A stretch of DNA of 22,380 bases from Pseudomonadota bacterium (GTDB lineage: Bacteria > Myxococcota > Polyangia > Polyangiales > Polyangiaceae). The position numbers and the translations under genes were made by a program. Positions within the stretch are counted from its first letter, which is position 1; each line of letters begins with the position of its first letter. The DNA lies in NCBI GenBank assembly GCA_023419055.1, contig JAEZYO010000077.1, positions 1-22,380 on the forward strand. The letters are read 5' to 3'. Under the pieces are notes generated by a model. The model did no database searches. It was given only the letters and a program-made list of their open reading frames with translations, and had not been told where the DNA came from. Positions 7,367 to 14,708 of the stretch are shown here, one piece after another.

Positions 7367-8596
7367 TCAAATGTCGTTCGGGCATTGAATCGTCGTGTAC
7401 CGGAACTTGGGGTTGTCGGCGAGCTGCATCCAGTCGACCCACCAGTAGCAGCCTTCGCGAGCGCGCCCGGCCGGGAGCTGATCGCACATCGCCTTCACGC
7501 AGGCCTTCTTCTGCGAATGGTTGCCCGTGTTGCACTGCGGGTCCGAGGAGTCACCGGAGTAGAAGCCGCCGTACTGGGCGCCGAAGTCGATGTTGCCCCA
7601 CTGCTTCTGACAGCCCTGAGTGAACTGGCCAACGCCTCCACCCGGGATCATCAAGTCGAACTGCTTCTGCGAGACGTCGCTGCCGGTGTTGCTCACCTTG
7701 ACGATCATGTGCTTCCCCGCGATGAGCTGGGAGCCCTGATCGTTCGCCGAGTAGTAGCCCTGCCCCGTGAACTGAATGTGGTAGCAGGTGTTGCAGCTCG
7801 GGTTGGGTACCGCAACGTAACCGTAGGAGACGGTGTCGCTGATGGCGCGCGGCGCCTCGCTGTAGCACGCGTACGCCGAGCCGCCGTTGCAAGAGCTGCC
7901 ACCGCTATCGTTCGACGTGCCGTTCTGCCCGCACGATTGAGCGCCCGCGTTCGTGGCGCAGTGAGTCTTGCAGCAGTCCCAGTAACGGCTGGCGTGGTAC
8001 TCCTCACCGCTGGTGATATCCGGGAGCGTCGGCCCATTGTTGCCGGTGCCACCGTTGCCGCTGCCGGCGTTGCCGGAGCCGCCGCTGCCGGTTCCGCCGC
8101 TACCGCCCGAGCTCGTGCAGTCGCCGCACGTCTTGCGACAGAACTGACCGTTGTTCCAGTCCGCCCCGCACCAGTTCCACTCGATCGCGTTGTCGCAGTT
8201 CTCGTTCGGTGGCTGGCCCTCTTCCGCCATCGGCGGGATGTCGTCGCAAGGAGGTTCCGTGGTCGTCCCCCCCGTGCCTGCCGTGCCTCCGGCAGCCGCG
8301 CCAGCCGTGCCGGTTCCACCGTTCGCGGTGGTCCCGCCGTTCGCGGTGGTCCCGCCGGCTCCCGTGGGGTTCGCGCCGCCGTTGGCGGTCGCGCCCGTGC
8401 CGGTCGTGCCCGCGACAGCCCCCGTGCCGTTGCTACCAGCACCTGCGCCAGCTCCGGGAGAAGCGCCTGCGCCCAGCGAGCCCGCCGTGCCGCCAGGGCT
8501 ATCCAGGCTGCCGTCCACGCAAGACGCAAGGCCGAGCGCCAGGCCGAGACCAGCCGTGACCGAGAAGGTAAACCGGGTGAGTTGTGTGAAGGCCAA
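7367..8596 (-). CDS. GH45 endoglucanase lipoprotein with ShK-like module
   Basis: A 409-residue predicted surface cellulase. It has lipobox LASC (Cys26), a Gly/Ala/Thr/Asn linker (about 32-113), a six-cysteine module (117-160), a second Gly/Ser/Asn linker (161-190), and a GH45 catalytic domain (about 194-409). GH45 marks are RYWDCCKTHC (204-213), with D207 as the likely base, and QFDLMIPGGGVGQF (312-325), with D314 as the likely acid. The linked Cys pattern of the family is present. The cysteine module begins CDDIPP and ends FCRKTCGDC, matching the order and final block of ShK-type (ShKT) domains, and could bind substrate or stabilise the protein. The start is a TTG at 8596 with AGGA just upstream. 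No ATG or GTG exists between the preceding in-frame stop and the signal peptide. A terminator follows the gene. Confidence 0.93.
   Translation of the reverse strand: MAFTQLTRFTFSVTAGLGLALGLASCVDGSLDSPGGTAGSLGAGASPGAGAGAGSNGTGAVAGTTGTGATANGGANPTGAGGTTANGGTTANGGTGTAGAAAGGTAGTGGTTTEPPCDDIPPMAEEGQPPNENCDNAIEWNWCGADWNNGQFCRKTCGDCTSSGGSGGTGSGGSGNAGSGNGGTGNNGPTLPDITSGEEYHASRYWDCCKTHCATNAGAQSCGQNGTSNDSGGSSCNGGSAYACYSEAPRAISDTVSYGYVAVPNPSCNTCYHIQFTGQGYYSANDQGSQLIAGKHMIVKVSNTGSDVSQKQFDLMIPGGGVGQFTQGCQKQWGNIDFGAQYGGFYSGDSSDPQCNTGNHSQKKACVKAMCDQLPAGRAREGCYWWVDWMQLADNPKFRYTTIQCPNDI
8320..8355 (-). repeat. Tandem 2 x 18-bp repeat in the GH45 linker
   Basis: Two identical 18-base units (8320-8337 and 8338-8355) encode the repeated Gly-Gly-Thr-Thr-Ala-Asn step of the linker. 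In-frame units like this allow linker length to change by slippage. Confidence 0.8.
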
Positions 8597-9273
8597 GGTC
8601 CTAATTGGGTATCACTAGCGCTCGATGGAGGCGAGGCTGAACGGGCCAAAAAAAAGTGCCATTTGCCGCGAAATTCGTCGGCGATGGCAAATGTACACCG
8701 AGGGTGCCCGGAAGACGGGCCCGCCGCCGGCCGGCCGCGCCCATCTCAAAGGTGGAACCACTCCCGGACGCCAATTGGGCTGGTTTGACCACGTCCTCGA
8801 CGCAGCGATCATTCGCGAGTGGAACCGGTTCTACATCGGAGACCGCACGACGAACTGCGCCCGACGCGACGGGAAACAGGCCACTAGGGATGGTGAACGC
8901 GTGTCGCGGCGATGAAGGCGCGTTCAAAGGGGCGTAACGCAACGCCCGCCGAGGGCGAGCCCCCTCACCTCGGGCACCTGGCTCACCCTTTTCGAGGTCG
9001 TCCCCATCCGTCCGTCGGCGCGCCGTTCGTGTCTCGAGGGCAGGACCAAGTCGAGGACGGCTCGCACCATCGTCGACGTCGCAAGTGAAGGTGCCCCTCG
9101 AGTCGTCATCGAAGCTTGCGACTCGCGCGTCTCGTCGTCACCTGTAACAACTCACGTCTTCGTCTTCGTCTTCGGCATCGAGCGATGCAAACCGGCGCGA
9201 GCGCGTTTGCGCTTCACGGAATCGTCACCCTCCCGGTATTGACAAGGTAGGGGGCGGCCCCCAGGTTCCCGTC
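8597..9273. other. Intergenic region without a recognisable gene
   Basis: A 677-base gap between the divergent GH45 and ACT-like genes. Short open frames exist on both strands, but none has a ribosome site and recognisable protein character. It holds the leader hairpin at 8652-8693, a (GTCTTC)3 run at 9156-9173, and a GC-rich inverted repeat just before the gene at 9274. It must contain the promoters of both flanking genes, but I cannot place them. Confidence 0.6.
8649..8693 (-). promoter_or_regulatory. Leader hairpin with U-tract upstream of GH45 gene
   Basis: On the minus strand CATTTGCC (8693-8686) pairs perfectly with GGCAAATG (8667-8660) across an 18-base loop, and GCAC plus a run of eight T follows. 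This has terminator form but lies 50-100 bases upstream of the GH45 start with no minus-strand gene before it. It may be a transcription attenuator in the GH45 leader. Confidence 0.4.
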
Positions 9274-9543
9274 GTGTCGGACTCGAGCGCGCAGATCCAC
9301 TTCGAAGAGCAGGGCCCGGCCCTCAACGCGGTGGAAATCACGCGCGATCGTCGCTCGCCGGTGATCGCGTCGCTCCACCGCGCGCTCTTCGCCCTCGGCG
9401 TCGTCGTTTCATCGTACCAGGCAAGGGCCACTGCCACGCGCCTGGTCGAACGGGTCGTGCTCGAGCGTCGGGACGGCGGTCCCGTCGGCGGAGAGCTCGG
9501 GGCAGCCACGCGCGCCGCCATTTTGCCGATCGCGCTCGACTGA
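9274..9543 (+). CDS. Small ACT-like protein (89 aa)
   Basis: An 89-residue frame from a GTG at 9274 with strong third-position GC bias and no transmembrane segment. The order strand (NAVEITRDRRSPVIASLHRAL), helix, then strand with VVVSSYQARA and RLVERVVLERRDG resembles a single ACT-like regulatory domain as at the end of PII uridylyltransferases. The fit is by eye and ligand residues cannot be named. Upstream is a GC-rich repeat (GGGGGCGGCCCCC) with only a weak AGG ribosome signal, so the start is less certain than the frame. It precedes the reductase fusion by 111 bases. Confidence 0.62.
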   Translation: MSDSSAQIHFEEQGPALNAVEITRDRRSPVIASLHRALFALGVVVSSYQARATATRLVERVVLERRDGGPVGGELGAATRAAILPIALD

Positions 9544-9558
9544 GCGCGCATGAGTCGA

Positions 9559-9591
9559 AGTGGAGCGCCCTCGCTGATCGAACGCTCCACT
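9559..9591 (+). terminator. Stem-loop after the ACT-like gene
   Basis: AGTGGAGCG (9559-9567) and CGCTCCACT (9583-9591) form a perfect 9-bp stem with a 15-base loop, 16 bases past the stop at 9543. There is no U-tract, so it may be a factor-dependent terminator or an operator of the reductase gene. Confidence 0.4.
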
Positions 9592-9654
9592 CGGACCTGG
9601 CGGCCAGCCGTCGCGTGCGCAGTCTAGGTGGACGCGTGCACGAGGAGGCCAGTG

Positions 9655-11301
9655 ATGATCGAGGAAGTTCCGCTCGAGACGACGGCTTTTCCGAGGCTCG
9701 ATGACGAGCAGATGACGCGCATCGAGCGCTGCGCCAAGGCGACCCCGCGCCATTTCCGGAAAGGTGAGGTCTTGTTCCACGCCGGGGACCTGAAGCTCGG
9801 CTTCTTCGTCATCGCGAAGGGTGAAGTCGCCCTCAAGGATCCGACGCCCGTCGCTGACGGGGTGCTCGCGACGCTCCAGGCCGGGCACTTCACGGGTGAG
9901 GTCTCCGACATCTCTGGCTCGCCCGCGTTCGTCACCGCCGAGGCGGTCGCTCCTACCGACGCCTACGAGATCACCCCAGAGACGCTGCGCAAGATCGTCG
10001 CACAGTGCCCCGATCTCGGGGACATCATCCTGCGAGCGTTCCTCGCGCGCCGGCAGCTCCTCCGAACCTGCCGCTTGTTTCACGGTCTGCGCGTGGTCGG
10101 TTCCCGCTTCTCCCACGACACGTTCCGAGTCCGTGACTTTCTGTCGCGCAATCGCATCCCGTTCGTGTGGCTCGATCTCGAGGGCGACGCGCACCTCTAC
10201 GACCTCTTGCAGAGCTTCGGGGTGAGCGCGAAGGAGACCCCGATCGTCGCGTTCGGCTCGACCCAGCTCCTCAGGAACCCGAGCAACGCCGAGCTCGCCG
10301 GGGTGCTCGGTCTTCATCGGCCCCTCGAGAAGCTCTACGACCTCGTGATCGTCGGGGGTGGCCCGAGCGGGCTCGCGGCGGCGGTGTACGCCTCATCAGA
10401 GGGCCTGAGCTCGCTCGTGCTCGAGCGGAGCGCCCCTGGGGGCCAGGCCGGCATCAGCATGCGTATCGAGAACTACCTCGGCTTCCCCGCGGGCATCACC
10501 GGGGGCGAGCTCGCGGATCGCGCGGTGCTCCAGGCCGAAAAATTCGGGGCGGCGCTGTCCACGCCGTCCGCGGTTACCCGGCTCGCTTTCGACGAAATCT
10601 ACCCCGTCCTTCACCTCGACGACGGCAGCAGCGTGGCTGCGCGCTCGCTCCTCATTGCCTCGGGCGCCGAATATCGACGGCTCGACGTGCCAGGGTGCAC
10701 CGATTTCGAAGGCACCGGCGTGTACTACGCCGCGACGCAGAACGAGGCGGAGCTCTGCCGCGGGCGCGACGTGATCGTGGTCGGAGGCGGCAACTCCGCG
10801 GGCCAGGCCTCGGTGTTCATGGCGGGCCAGGCGCGGCGCGTGTACCACCTGATCCGAGGAGCCGATCTCGGAAAGAGCATGTCGAGCTACCTCGCGCAGC
10901 GCATCGAGCAGACGCCGAACGTCGAGCTCATGACGAACACGGTGGTCGCCAGCATGCACGGCGACACCGAGCTGCGAAGCGTGGACGTCGAGAACACCCG
11001 CACCGGAGCGCGCCTGCGCCTCGAGGTCGCGGCGCTCTTCTGCTTCATCGGCGCGGTGCCGCACACGGGCTGGTTGAACGGCTCGATCGACACCGACTCC
11101 CACGGCTTCGTCCTCACGGGCCCGACGGTACCACCCGAGCCCGGTGAGGTACGCCGCGAGCCGTTCCTGCTCGAGACGAACCACCGCGGAGTCTTCGCGG
11201 CCGGAGACGTCCGCGCGGGCTCGATCAAGCGCGTCGCGTCCGCGGTGGGCGAGGGTGCGATGGCGGTGCAGTTCGTCCACGAGCACTTCAAGCAAGCTTG
11301 A
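9655..11301 (+). CDS. Cyclic-nucleotide-binding/thioredoxin-fold/FAD reductase fusion
   Basis: A 548-residue cytoplasmic three-part protein. Residues about 10-130 form a cNMP-binding-type domain (FRKGEVLFHAGD, GFFVIAKGEV, GEVSDISG). Residues about 143-220 look like a glutaredoxin/thioredoxin fold without Cys residues (RVVGSRFSHDTFRVRDFL, then a TPIVAF edge). Residues 226-548 are a thioredoxin-reductase-like pyridine nucleotide-disulfide oxidoreductase with FAD motif GGGPSGLAAA (234-243), NADPH motif GGGNSAGQAS (377-386) and FAD motif GVFAAGDVR (512-520). Where thioredoxin reductases have CxxC after G-V-x-Y, this protein has GVYYAATQNEAELC, so the dithiol is lost. It is therefore unlikely to reduce thioredoxin in the classical way. 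The start at ATG 9655 is fixed by AGGAGG six bases upstream. It may be a signal-gated NADPH flavoenzyme. Confidence 0.92.
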   Translation: MIEEVPLETTAFPRLDDEQMTRIERCAKATPRHFRKGEVLFHAGDLKLGFFVIAKGEVALKDPTPVADGVLATLQAGHFTGEVSDISGSPAFVTAEAVAPTDAYEITPETLRKIVAQCPDLGDIILRAFLARRQLLRTCRLFHGLRVVGSRFSHDTFRVRDFLSRNRIPFVWLDLEGDAHLYDLLQSFGVSAKETPIVAFGSTQLLRNPSNAELAGVLGLHRPLEKLYDLVIVGGGPSGLAAAVYASSEGLSSLVLERSAPGGQAGISMRIENYLGFPAGITGGELADRAVLQAEKFGAALSTPSAVTRLAFDEIYPVLHLDDGSSVAARSLLIASGAEYRRLDVPGCTDFEGTGVYYAATQNEAELCRGRDVIVVGGGNSAGQASVFMAGQARRVYHLIRGADLGKSMSSYLAQRIEQTPNVELMTNTVVASMHGDTELRSVDVENTRTGARLRLEVAALFCFIGAVPHTGWLNGSIDTDSHGFVLTGPTVPPEPGEVRREPFLLETNHRGVFAAGDVRAGSIKRVASAVGEGAMAVQFVHEHFKQA

Positions 11302-11350
11302 GTGGACACCCGTTGAGCGCCGGGCCGCTCACGTGCTAGCGGAGACGTCG

Positions 11351-12643
11351 ATGGACTCGGCGCTTCCCCACGCAGGCTCGGGCAATTCGCCTCGTCGCGT
11401 ACTCTTCGCGAGCCTGATCGGCACCGCCATCGAGTTCTTCGACTTTTACATCTACGCGACCGCCGCGGTGCTCGTGTTTCCACAGCTGTTCTTCCCGGCG
11501 AGCGACCCGACCTCGGCCACGCTCCAGTCGCTCGCGACCTTCGCGCTCGCCTTCTTCGCGCGGCCGGTCGGCTCCGCGCTGTTCGGGCACTTCGGCGATC
11601 GCGTCGGGCGCAAGGCGACGCTCGTCGCTGCCCTGCTCACGATGGGCCTCAGCACGGTCGTGATCGGGCTCCTGCCGACGTACGCGTCCATCGGCGTGCT
11701 CGCGCCCATCTTGCTCGCCTTGTGCCGCTTCGGTCAGGGGCTCGGCCTCGGCGGCGAGTGGGGCGGCGCCGTCCTGCTCGCGACCGAGAACGCGCCTCCG
11801 GGCAAGAAGGCGCTTTACGGCATGTTCCCGCAGCTCGGAGCGCCGGTCGGCTTCCTGTGCTCGACCGGCATTTTCCTCGCGCTCACCGAGGGCCTGAGCG
11901 ACCAACAATTCTTCGATTTCGGCTTCCGGGTCCCCTTCCTCGCGAGCTCGCTGCTCGTGTTCGTGGGCCTCTACGTGCGCCTGCGCCTCACGGAGACTCC
12001 GGCGTTCCAGCGCGCCATCGACAACGACGAGCGCGTGCGAGTGCCGATCGTGACGCTGGTGGCGGAGCACCCCGGCAAGCTCGTGCTCGGCACTTTCGCA
12101 GCCGTGGCGACGTTCGTCTTGTTCTACCTGATGACGGTCTTCTCCTTGAGCTGGGGCGTCTCGGCGCTCGGCTACACGCGCAAGGAGTTTCTCACGTTGC
12201 AGATGGTGGGCGTGCTCGCCTTCGCGATCACGATCCCCGTCTCCGCCCTGATCGCGGACCGGCGCGGTCGCTGGGGCATGCTCATCGCCGCCACCATCGC
12301 GATCTTGCTCTTCGGGCTCACCTTCTCGACGCTGTTCGCGTCGAGCTCCCGCGTGAGCGTGCTCGCCTTCCTCACCCTCGGCCTCGCCTTCATGGGCCTC
12401 ACCTACGGCCCGCTCGGGACCGCGCTCGCCGAGCTCTTCCCGACCGCGGTGCGCTACACGGGCGCCTCGCTGACCTTCAACCTGGCCGGTATCGTCGGTG
12501 CGTCCCTCGCGCCGTACGCCGCCACCTGGCTCGCAAGTAACTACGGGCTCGCCGCGGTGGGATACTACCTCTCGCTCTCGGCGCTCGTCTCCCTGATCGC
12601 CCTTTCGTCGATCCGTGCGCGCCTCGCCCGAGAGAACTCGTGA
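11351..12643 (+). CDS. MFS transporter, metabolite:H+ symporter (MHS) type
   Basis: A 430-residue inner-membrane transporter with about 12 hydrophobic segments. The beginning SLIGTAIEFFDFYIY (21-35) is the MHS-type first helix. The loop motif GHFGDRVGRK (79-88) and the second-half motif LIADRRGRW are MFS signatures. The glycine-rich GLGLGGEWGGA segment and the late block GPLGTALAELFPTAVRYTG are also typical of ProP, KgtP and ShiA-like symporters. The substrate cannot be read from the sequence; a carboxylate, amino acid or osmolyte is likely. The start at ATG 11351 has GGAG eight bases upstream. The frame is open further upstream but there overlaps the reductase gene. It lies 49 bases after the reductase and may be cotranscribed with it. 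Confidence 0.92.
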   Translation: MDSALPHAGSGNSPRRVLFASLIGTAIEFFDFYIYATAAVLVFPQLFFPASDPTSATLQSLATFALAFFARPVGSALFGHFGDRVGRKATLVAALLTMGLSTVVIGLLPTYASIGVLAPILLALCRFGQGLGLGGEWGGAVLLATENAPPGKKALYGMFPQLGAPVGFLCSTGIFLALTEGLSDQQFFDFGFRVPFLASSLLVFVGLYVRLRLTETPAFQRAIDNDERVRVPIVTLVAEHPGKLVLGTFAAVATFVLFYLMTVFSLSWGVSALGYTRKEFLTLQMVGVLAFAITIPVSALIADRRGRWGMLIAATIAILLFGLTFSTLFASSSRVSVLAFLTLGLAFMGLTYGPLGTALAELFPTAVRYTGASLTFNLAGIVGASLAPYAATWLASNYGLAAVGYYLSLSALVSLIALSSIRARLARENS

Positions 12644-12765
12644 TGGATGGTTCGGTGCTGGACGAGGCGTTCGCGCTGCCCGACGAGGCCGAGCAGGAGT
12701 ACTCGTTGCTCGGGCTCTCCAAGCTCGTTCGACAACGCGGAGGCGAGCACGATGCGCGCGCGTGA
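12643..12765 (+). CDS. Possible 40-residue coupled small ORF
   Basis: The ATG overlaps the transporter stop by one base (TGATG), and the ORF ends 14 bases inside the next gene, whose ATG is at 12752. It would encode an acidic then basic 40-residue peptide, MDGSVLDEAFALPDEAEQEY followed by a helical end. Third-position GC is high, as in real genes here. I recognise no family. It could be a real small protein or only a link for translational coupling between the transporter and the lipoprotein gene. Confidence 0.4.
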   Translation: MDGSVLDEAFALPDEAEQEYSLLGLSKLVRQRGGEHDARA

Positions 12766-13873
12766 GCGCATTCGAGGCCTCGCGCTGGTCGCGCTGGTCG
12801 CGGTCGTGGCTTGCAGCGATCGAGGTCAGCCGGTCGACTCGGCGCCCCCTCCTCCGATCGCCGCGCCGCTCGTGACGGTGCCCGCGAGCGCCAGAGTACC
12901 CTCGCTACCCAGCGCTCCACCTCCGAACTTCGAGACGCCCGGCGGAGTCGACATGCTCTGCAGCCAGTTCTCGGCGCTCTCCCTGCCTCCGAGCGATCAG
13001 CCGTCCCCGGCCGAGCGGAGGGCGCTCGCGGCGTGCGACTCGGAAGCGCTCTACTACGGCATCGGGGTGCGGCCCGACTTCGAGAAGGCGCGTAAGTGCG
13101 CGTACGCCGAGCTCGAACGTCGAGACCGAACGTCCTTCGGCGGAGCCGACCTCTTGATGATGCTCTACGCCAACGGCCGCGGGGTCCCGACCAACTTCGA
13201 CCTGGCGCTGAAGTTCGCGTGCACTCGAAGTACCTCGGACGCAGGTCGTAGCAGCACCGTCGCCGCGCTGTGGAAGGCTCGCGCCGGCGCGGGGCTGACC
13301 CAGCGTTTCGAGGTCTGCGCCGTCGACCAGACCGAGGACGTCGTCGCTCACTGCGCGGCCCGGGACTCTCGCATGGCCGGCGTCAAGCGCGAGGAGCGCA
13401 GGGTCAAGGCCGTCATGGGGCTTCGAAGCCGGGAGCTCGCGGCGCTCGAGAACGCGGCGCAGGCTTTCATCGAAGCCCGTACCCGGAACGAAGTCGACGC
13501 GAGCGGTTCGACGCGCGCCGTGGCACGGATCGCAGAGCGAGATCGGCTCGCCGACGAGTACGTCGAGCTCCTCGAGAAGCTCGCCGATTTCAAGTTCTCC
13601 CCTGCTCGCTCCGAGGGCTCGGAGGCGCGCCTTGCCACCTTCCATTCGCAGCTCCTCGCGTGCAAAGAGCTCTCTTCCGCTTCGGCTCGCAACAGGGGCA
13701 TCACCCGGCCCGGCCTCGTGAAGGCGCAGCGCAGCTGGGCCAAATATCGAGACGCCTGGCTCGCGCTCGTCGCAAGAGCCCGACCACGCACGCAAATCGC
13801 CGCCTGGCGGAGCCTGCTCGCGGAGCAACGGTTGCAGTCCCTCGAGAACCTTCCGGTTTGTCAGAAGAAGTAG
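12752..13873 (+). CDS. Lipoprotein with Sel1-like part and LprI/DUF1311-like end
   Basis: A 373-residue predicted lipoprotein with a short basic start, a hydrophobic run and lipobox VVAC (Cys21), then a Pro/Ala/Ser stretch. The first globular part (about 70-190) has features of Sel1/TPR-type repeats (YYGIGVRPDFEKARKCA, LLMMLYANGRGVPTNFDLALKFA) with paired cysteines. The rest is mostly helical. The C-terminal block GLVKAQRSWAKYRDAW resembles the lysozyme-inhibitor LprI/DUF1311 core, which suggests a periplasmic protein that protects against lysozyme or handles stress; this is inference. The start at ATG 12752 has GGAGG eight bases upstream. A longer frame upstream would destroy the signal peptide. 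Confidence 0.85.
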   Translation: MRARERIRGLALVALVAVVACSDRGQPVDSAPPPPIAAPLVTVPASARVPSLPSAPPPNFETPGGVDMLCSQFSALSLPPSDQPSPAERRALAACDSEALYYGIGVRPDFEKARKCAYAELERRDRTSFGGADLLMMLYANGRGVPTNFDLALKFACTRSTSDAGRSSTVAALWKARAGAGLTQRFEVCAVDQTEDVVAHCAARDSRMAGVKREERRVKAVMGLRSRELAALENAAQAFIEARTRNEVDASGSTRAVARIAERDRLADEYVELLEKLADFKFSPARSEGSEARLATFHSQLLACKELSSASARNRGITRPGLVKAQRSWAKYRDAWLALVARARPRTQIAAWRSLLAEQRLQSLENLPVCQKK

Positions 13874-14020
13874 GTTGCCTCGGGTCGCGGACCGGCCCTT
13901 GGTTTCCGGAGAATCGATTCGTCGACAGTGTTGCTGGGCCGCAACACCTTGCCTGCGGTCACGCTACTGAAACGACGCATTCTGGAGGCTTCGGCCTGGC
14001 ACTCCGCTTGCTCATGAGAC

Positions 14021-14038
14021 GACCACCATGAGGTGGTC
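14021..14038 (+). promoter_or_regulatory. Hairpin with start codon in its loop
   Basis: GACCACC and GGTGGTC form a perfect 7-bp stem, extended by two more pairs after one mismatch (14018-14041). The four-base loop ATGA contains the start codon of the next gene. No Shine-Dalgarno is present upstream, so the fold could set translation. Confidence 0.5.
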
Positions 14039-14576
14039 TTCAGGGCTGTTCCTGCTCGCTTTCGCCCACGCCGGCTGCTACCGAACGACCAGCCTCGACC
14101 TCCGCGAAGTCGACCTCGTCGAGCCGACGCCAGAGAAGAAGCTAGCGGTCCGCTCCACCGACGGCACGACGAAAATCTATGCCGCCGATCGCGTGCGCGT
14201 CGAGCTCCGGACCGGTGACGAATCACAGTTCGAGGCACCGCTCAGCGCTCGCGTCGGGAAGGATCAGCTGGGCATCGCAGACGCAAACCGCGAGCAGAGC
14301 TACTCGCTCCGAGAAGTCGACGAGCTCGAGCTCGAAGCGGACGCTCCGGGCCGTCCCTGGGTGATCGCTGCGGCCACGCTCGGCACCGCGGTATTCGGCG
14401 CTGCCCTCGGGGCCGGTACGCAAAGTTGCAACGACGAATGGGGCTGCCTGGGCCCCACGATGGCCGGCCTTGGCGGCTTCCTGATCGGAGTCCCCGTAGG
14501 GCTCGCTCTGAGTATCCCCTTGAGCGCGACGCTCAACCCGGAACGCAAACCTCGGCCACGTTGGGGCGACGAGTGA
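14028..14576 (+). CDS. Small lipoprotein with two glycine-rich hydrophobic segments
   Basis: A 182-residue predicted lipoprotein with a short signal and lipobox ending AHAGC (Cys17). The middle (about 20-110) is polar and strand-rich, with STDGTTKIYAADRVRVEL suggesting a small beta domain. Two hydrophobic Gly/Ala-rich segments follow, about 112-129 (VIAAATLGTAVFGAALGA) and 144-166 (MAGLGGFLIGVPVGLALSIP), separated by a loop with two Cys. The protein ends with a basic tail. I recognise no named family. It may be an envelope-anchored protein of unknown role. The ATG at 14028 has no Shine-Dalgarno and sits in a hairpin loop. It is 154 bases after the LprI-like gene. Confidence 0.75.
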   Translation: MRWSSGLFLLAFAHAGCYRTTSLDLREVDLVEPTPEKKLAVRSTDGTTKIYAADRVRVELRTGDESQFEAPLSARVGKDQLGIADANREQSYSLREVDELELEADAPGRPWVIAAATLGTAVFGAALGAGTQSCNDEWGCLGPTMAGLGGFLIGVPVGLALSIPLSATLNPERKPRPRWGDE

Positions 14577-14640
14577 GGCGCCGACCGCGCGCTCAGCGCT
14601 GGACCCCAACGCACGAACGTGACCGTGTCACGCCGCGACG

Positions 14641-14674
14641 CCCTCGGCCGATCCGTAGCCGGATCGACCGAGGG
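14641..14674 (+). terminator. Strong 15-bp stem-loop after small lipoprotein gene
   Basis: CCCTCGGCCGATCCG and CGGATCGACCGAGGG pair over 15 bp with one C-A mismatch around a TAGC loop. It lies 65 bases after the lipoprotein stop, just before the methyltransferase remnant. No U-tract follows, so termination is possible but not certain. Confidence 0.5.
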
Positions 14675-14708
14675 TTCAACGAGGGCCCGTCACGACACCT
14701 GCGCCTTG

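Noticed and set aside
8645..8662. Sigma-54 promoter on the minus strand (TGGCAC before the T run)
   Set aside because: The -24 half fits, but the -12 GC is 12 bases away instead of 10, so the spacing is wrong.
8700..8800. Possible GEMM-type riboswitch upstream of the GH45 gene (TCAAACCA on the minus strand)
   Set aside because: Only the short CAAACC match is present. The conserved tetraloop, the GGGACGCAAAGCC block and the second stem are not there.
9409..10317. Minus-strand frame opposite the reductase fusion
   Set aside because: An antisense shadow of high-GC coding DNA, with no domain features and no ribosome site. The plus-strand reading has clear motifs.
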